A stretch of DNA of 64,000 bases, taken from NCBI RefSeq assembly GCF_026151205.1, contig NC_087079.1, positions 8,918,635 to 8,982,634 on the forward strand, given 5' to 3'. Source of the DNA: Bolinopsis microptera (lineage: Eukaryota > Ctenophora > Tentaculata > Lobata > Bolinopsidae). Shown here in pieces: positions 58,601 through 64,000 of this stretch. How positions within the stretch are numbered: the stretch's first letter is position 1; every line of letters begins with the position of its first letter. Made by a program: the position numbers and the translations under genes. The notes below the pieces were generated by a model, which worked only from the letters and a program-made list of their open reading frames with translations, made no database searches and was not told where the DNA came from.

Positions 58601-59249
58601 TTGTGATCTGAAAACGTATACCATCAATTAGAATGGGTACAGTACGACCTCTGGGGCGGGCTCAGGGAAAATTTCCGAACCTCTAATTCATTCGATAAGG
58701 GAGGGTAATCTATTTGAAAGGTCCAGTAACTTGCTTATTTGTTTATGTCATTATCTTACTCTTGGTCCCCAGTTGAAGATGGTGTCATGCTACTGTGCTG
58801 AACTTCCTAAACCATCTCGTTTACCACGTGATCAGTATCACGTGTAATTTATATTACCTAGTTCTTAGAGAGACCGGGAATGTGCTGATTGGCACCCTGT
58901 CAGTTGCCAGACACACCCCCAGTTAGTTCCTTCATTATTCATTGACAGAATGAAGGGACAGTTAAGCAGTGTCGCAGACTCTATAACGCCATTTACGTCT
59001 CGGAAGGCAGGATTAAACCTGTCCATCATTCCACGAAACCAATATACTGACACTAAAGTAATTTCTACATAACAGCTGTTATAAGAGCACGCCCACAGCT
59101 ACAGGTAAATGATTCCTAAATAGCTACTAGAGTAGCCAATTTAGAAGTCTTGCCATCCAATAATCGTCATTTCTCAAATAAATCATGAAATTTACGTACT
59201 GTCTTTCAGTTTCTTTGTCGGTGATGTAAACGGAAAGTTGTTCCTTTAC
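58601..59249. other. NEK1-like intron, no exon identified
   Basis: A missing exon joining phase 0 to phase 2 may be here or between 54588 and 56690. The minus-strand frame 58865-59053 has no kinase resemblance. Confidence 0.4.
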
Positions 59250-62200
59250 CTCTGGCAGATTCAGGATAGCCGTCGCTCTGTAACGTTGTTACTGTCATTT
59301 TTATTGTGACAAGGATCTTAGGCAGTGCAGAACTCAATCTCTATAAAGTATGAATAAAATTCAAAATTGGCGATCGGAACTTGGAATCTGCTGTTCAATC
59401 TAATTTATCATTATCATTCCGGGAGAAGAATAGGGAGAGGGAGAATTAAAAGGATTTTGTAGATAATGCAATGAAATATATACTATTAATCTTAGTATGA
59501 GTCTTACCATTATACTGTTCTAGAATAATCTTTTAATAAGAAAGGCCGACCCAAGTCATGATTGCACTCGAGCGTTCATCTCGCTTAATCTTATTTGAAG
59601 AGTACCATATCGGCTCTCAATTTTTGGAAATAAACTTTACCGTCCTTTTGTCTTCTGCCCAAACTGTTTGCCCTCAAGATGAAAACCGACTATCTTCCCT
59701 TGATGATCAGAATTACCCACCAAATAAAAATAATTTAGAATATTTACTTACGTGGGCCGGGACTCTGCGGATTTCTGCAAACTCTTCTCGATCAGCATCT
59801 TCACCAAGTTTGAGTACATCACTGGAATATCGTCGTAACTTCCTTTCACTATCTTGTAACACAGGCTCACCTGGAATAAAGTCTCACAGATGTTTCGCAA
59901 AGTTTCAAGATTATTTTTTTCAAAGTCTCAAGACTTTCTTTCGAAGTCCCGAGATTGTTTGGTGATTCTAATGAAAACACAATCAACAGTTCTTTCTTAT
60001 GAGAGCAAGACTGCTTATGAATAATTTTTCAACCGTTCTTCAATTTGTAGATTAAGATTCTAAATCTAAGTAAAATTATCAGACATATTGCCCGAGATTT
60101 GATTAAATTGAAATATGATTGGTTGCATAATAATATGGTGTATATATTTAGTTTACAATCTAGCAGATTCAACATATCATGGCAAGATCAGGTCACTGGT
60201 GGTGTTTTCGTGATCAATCTGTCAACATCGTAAAATCAAAGTGCCACGTGATGAATATGAGATTGACAATCGATAAGGATTATATTTACTGGGCACGTAC
60301 ACAGGGCCAGGTGAGAGCCTCATAGTCATATTCGTTATTTCAATCTGAGATAATTCTGTGAGATCAATTCTGCGTGACTATAGTGAGTGTTTGACCATTG
60401 ATCGCGCGCATAGCGGCCGGCCGCAAAAGGCCGGCCATCTCTCGCGCGAGAGATGGCCGGCCTTTTGCGGCCGGCCGGCAAATGGGGGTGAATTTTTACA
60501 AATGAATAACTTGTAAAATGTCAAGCTGGATCGCAATTCGTCGACAGATTGAAATTGACTCACTTAATTCATGTTAGTCGCCAACGTGCACAAATACACA
60601 ATGAGTAGGACTAGGAGTAGGAGACTTATGTTGCATTGTAAGGTTTTAGTTATAAAGTAATAATATTGAATACTTTACTTCAATTACCTTATCGAATGTT
60701 ATTTGAACGGACATGCAGATCTCTATTGTTTTATGAACTACAGCTACTGACAAAACCATTGGAATATTTGTTCATATTTTTGGGCGTCCTTTTCCAATTT
60801 TAGCAGATAATTTTTTCAATCGATTTTTAATACAGTAGGAAGAATCTTGGTATAACTTAGTCCGATAATAAAAATGAAAATCTTGAATTGTCGTGTTAAA
60901 TATAACAATCGTGTAATATAAGGCAACACTATATAATACTACGCTGTTGAACTTGAATAATCAAACCTGAATTAAATACTTAAAGACTGAAAATTTGGCG
61001 ATGTTTTTTGTCCCAAAATCTGCCGCTCATAATGAAGTTGTGGGCGGGTGCGGAATCGCACTATTTACAAAATATAATCGCACCTAGCACAATTTACATG
61101 TTCCGTCTGGTGATGTATTACTATTATCTGAAGTTACGGTTCACGTTAGAGAAAAACTTACCAAATTAGATGCATTGAAAGCTGGTTTCAATGCGCAAAG
61201 CTCGTACAGCAAACATCCCAACGCCTGAAAATATGATCATTTACCAACTGATATTTATATTTCATGAATTAATCTCTCTAAAACGTTGAAATAATGTAAC
61301 TGTAAGTTACCAATAAACATATAATGAACGATGGGTAATATTTCATAACTTAATTGCATATTAGTTATATATTAGTTTGATAATATTGCCGTGAATTTGT
61401 GAACTAACCATATCTCTTAAAGTAAGAGATATCAGGCGGCTTATGTGTCTTTATTTTGATTGTCCTCGACGTTTTGCAGATATATTATCCAACCATAATC
61501 TTGACAATGGTGCATTCTCGAAAGTTTTCGCCGCATGTCGAAGTGGAATTTATTGAATGATACCATAAATCGAGACTATTGGAAACTTCTCTACGGTGTA
61601 ATGTTAGGTGCATCGCCCAACGCCAGTAGTCACTATGCCACCACCATGATATAATACCGCTACTATAATACTGCCACAGGCCACAACAAAACACACCACG
61701 GACTACGACAATTCCGACAATGTCCGATGTCGTCCATTTTAACTTGTTAAGGGGGCAGGGGGGGGGTCTTTATGAAATTTCTCTCGAAATTGATTTTATA
61801 GTTGTTTCTGATAGAGGGGAGTGATATCTACCAGATATTTTTGGTCCCATGGAAAAAATTTGTTCCTAGCCGAAATTATTGCCGGTCAAAGGTCAGCGCT
61901 CATGTGTAATTGTATTGCGCGAGCGATTTTCAATCGCGCGCCCTGAAAATCGAGTCTAAAAATCTATCTTCTCCTACATTTTTTGAGCAATCACCTTGAA
62001 ACTTTCAGGATAAGTTCTAAGGACCATTTAGAAACTTTTGCTCGTTTTAGAATTTCGAGATAGGCCTTTAAAAATTTTTTATTCGATTTTGAAAATCTTG
62101 GACCTGAAAAAATCGTCAAAAAACGAGGTCCAAGAGTTTCAAAATCGAATAAAAAATTTTTAAAGGCCTATCTCGAAATTCTAAAACGAGCAAAAGTTTC

Positions 62201-63470
62201 TAAATGGTCCTTAGAACTTATCCTGAAAGTTTCAAGGTGATTGCTCAAAAAATGTAGGAGAAGATAGATTTTTAGACTCGATTTTCAGGGCGCGCGATTG
62301 AAAATCGCTCGCGCAATACAATTACACATGAGCGCTGACCTTTGACCGGCAATAATTTCGGCTAGGAACAAAATTTTTCCATGGGACCAAAAGTAGCAGG
62401 TAGATATCACTCCCTCTATTAGAAACAACTATAAAATCAATTTCGAGAGAAATTTCATAAAGACCCCCCCCCCTGCCCCCTTAATTGCGGAAAGTCAGCC
62501 AAATCCAACCAAAACTTGCTAATGCAAAACCAAAATACCACTCATACCATTTTATACGTAAATATCAAGCCGTTATTTTGAGGCAACATCCCATGATCCC
62601 AGCTGAAGACGATTTACACATGTATTTTGAAAGCTCCTGCTAAAACAAACTTTTCGTATCACTGCACTTATATGTTTTAAATAATCCTCCTCCAGGCATG
62701 ATCCCATATTCAATATTTACGGCCGAATCAGCGAACACGTGATGAGTATACTCAATTTATTTATTCCCCCAACACCTTGGCACGACGTTCTCCATAATAT
62801 TACCAATGGCGAGCAAATCAAAATGCAGCTGGTGAACATTTAAAGTATAACCAATGAGATTATTATATTCTCCGTCAATATAACATTCTTTGAACGAAAT
62901 TAATCAATTACTCCAGTCGGATCTCAAAAAACGCATTATGAAACTCATACCCAGACGACCGATTTGGCCTGACTTCTTTTTAATATACGACGCGACGTCG
63001 TTGCAAAATAACGCGTATTTTACATGTAAATTATAGCGCGCGGTATTACAGTGCCTACTCACCCAAACGTCAGATTTAGAGTTGTAGGGTTTATCCTGGC
63101 AAATTTCAGGGCTGAGGTAGCAGGGTGTTCCTACACAAGTACTTGCCATGTCCACCGTGTGCTCTAATACTCGGGCTATCCCGAAATCTCCTGCAAAGAT
63201 AATTTGTGAAGAAAGTTTCACGTTTATTTCATAGCTCACTCTCAGCTGCAGTGGTCAGAGCCGGCACAGCTTTTTTTCGTGCTATTGATATTAAGAAGCA
63301 CCGATTAAAATTGTCAATCTGAGTTGCAAAATCATACATTTCATTTGATTAAATAAACCTATTTTGATCATGTTAGCTTTAGTTAAAAACACATTTTGAG
63401 TCTTTAGATCTCTGTGCAGTACCCTTTTACCGTGGATATACCGCAACGCCATCGTTATCTGAACGTACCA
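59250..63470 (-). CDS. NEK1-like kinase, catalytic-domain exons (partial at N-terminus)
   Basis: Five exons in frame: 63359-63470, 63063-63190, 61162-61224, 59752-59870 and 59250-59277 (a 28-bp microexon). They encode [14 protein letters not shown], the catalytic loop [35 protein letters not shown] and the activation loop [21 protein letters not shown]. Next come [30 protein letters not shown] and [19 protein letters not shown] and the GTPxYLSPE segment are intact, so the kinase should be active. [13 protein letters not shown] is characteristic of NEK1/NEK5-type kinases. The glycine loop, VAIK lysine and C-helix exons (about the first 100 residues) are not visible between 63471 and 64000 and presumably lie beyond the window. 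Confidence 0.9.
60414..60477. repeat. Perfect 64-bp palindrome without spacer
   Basis: Positions 60445 and 60446 are the centre. All 32 base pairs on each side match, including AAAAGGCCGGCC/GGCCGGCCTTTT and ATCTCTCGC/GCGAGAGAT. GC-rich within AT-rich intron DNA. No TSD was recognised. Confidence 0.95.
61751..62480. mobile_element. 730-bp hairpin element (355-bp arms, 20-bp loop), TTAA-flanked
   Basis: The left arm is 61751-62105, the loop 62106-62125 and the right arm 62126-62480. The arms are equal in length and nearly identical in inverse, with a few mismatches (about 61820 and 61835). TTAA flanks both ends (61747-61750 and 62481-62484), and the termini are GGGGGCAGGGG and CCCCTGCCCCC. No coding capacity. 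The target and shape suggest a fold-back MITE, possibly piggyBac-mobilised. It lies in the NEK1-like intron between the activation-loop exon and the next. Confidence 0.92.
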
Positions 63471-64000
63471 CTGAAAATGAAGAAGAGATTTAATTTCCGC
63501 AGTCTTTTGATTAAAAGGTTACTAGTTTTGATATGTCTATAAGATATTGCCGAGAGATGTAATTGTAATCGTCCGCACGACTGGTTATGCGACTGACCAC
63601 TTAAAGTTAACTATTTGAGGCAGATTGTCCGTCAAGCTGCTTGAGTATATTTTTAAAATTTGCATTTTAAATATTATAACCGTCGCATACCTATGTTTCT
63701 TACTTAAATCAGGAGTTGAGCTTGATCGTACGAGGTGATTTAAATTTCCTATTTTAAAGCCTTAAATTTGACAGATTATCGCGGTTCTTATTATCACGGG
63801 AGCGATTTTCAATTAGTGGGAGCTGCTTTACCTGATCAAGAGCTATATTTAAGTATTTAACTTAAAGGCACTAGCTGTCTGGTCGGTATCTAAATACTGC
63901 AGTTAAGTAGTAAGAAGTGAAAGCTACATCGCGTGATTGAACTCAAAGTTCATCAGTTAAGATTTTGACGACCTTATGTCAGGTTTAATTTCGCGGATAG
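63471..64000. other. NEK1-like intron; upstream exons not seen
   Basis: No further kinase exon was identified on the minus strand before the window ends. Confidence 0.5.

Noticed and set aside
63193..63239. Uninterrupted reading of the kinase exon upstream through 63239
   Set aside because: It would insert unrelated residues before DFG; the CAG acceptor at 63191 joined to the donor after 63359 restores the expected kinase sequence.

Overview
This is nuclear DNA from an invertebrate animal. It is AT-rich and intron-dense, with GT-AG introns. It carries animal gene families (a WT1-type four-zinc-finger factor, a NEK1-type kinase, a Ly6/uPAR three-finger protein, an Ig-superfamily membrane protein) and a heavy load of decayed transposons. 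Nothing looks prokaryotic or organellar. I cannot name the species; a cnidarian or other early-branching or invertebrate metazoan is plausible.

Layout. 1-2400: diverged 190-225 bp tandem repeats sharing a TGTGACAAAGTAAAC core. 2450-5912: a nested transposon stack (hAT-like MITE holding a LINE fragment and a piggyBac-like element, itself holding a Harbinger-like MITE). 6297-6660: tRNA-derived SINE. 7690-9159: broken coding region with an AlkB-like dioxygenase domain followed by an SGNH hydrolase domain. 10400-11600: GC-hairpin repeat and a LINE endonuclease fragment. 12820-13492 (-): Ly6-type gene in three visible exons. About 15298-32319 (+): WT1-like gene with 18 or more coding exons. Its introns hold an Ig-like membrane-protein gene (17137-18251, -), a LINE tail and an intact LINE ORF1 (29236-30084, -). 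34157-36831: MITEs, a retroelement fragment, a small secreted cysteine-containing protein gene (35468-35809, -) and about 127 copies of TCAGGG. 39541-42383: a long-TIR transposon containing an orphan coding exon.

44018-63470 (-): a NEK1-like kinase gene with 19 visible exons. It runs from the catalytic loop (63470) to the conserved NEK1 C-terminal domain (44018); the N-terminal half of the kinase lies outside the window or was not found. Its introns hold a LINE with target-site duplications, a tandem duplication split by a hAT-like element, an intronless secreted choloylglycine-hydrolase/penicillin-acylase-type gene on the opposite strand (56691-57836), a SINE, a 64-bp perfect palindrome and a 730-bp hairpin element.

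Exon models were built by eye from splice sites, reading phase and family resemblance. For both large genes all listed junctions keep frame except where stated. No database search was possible.
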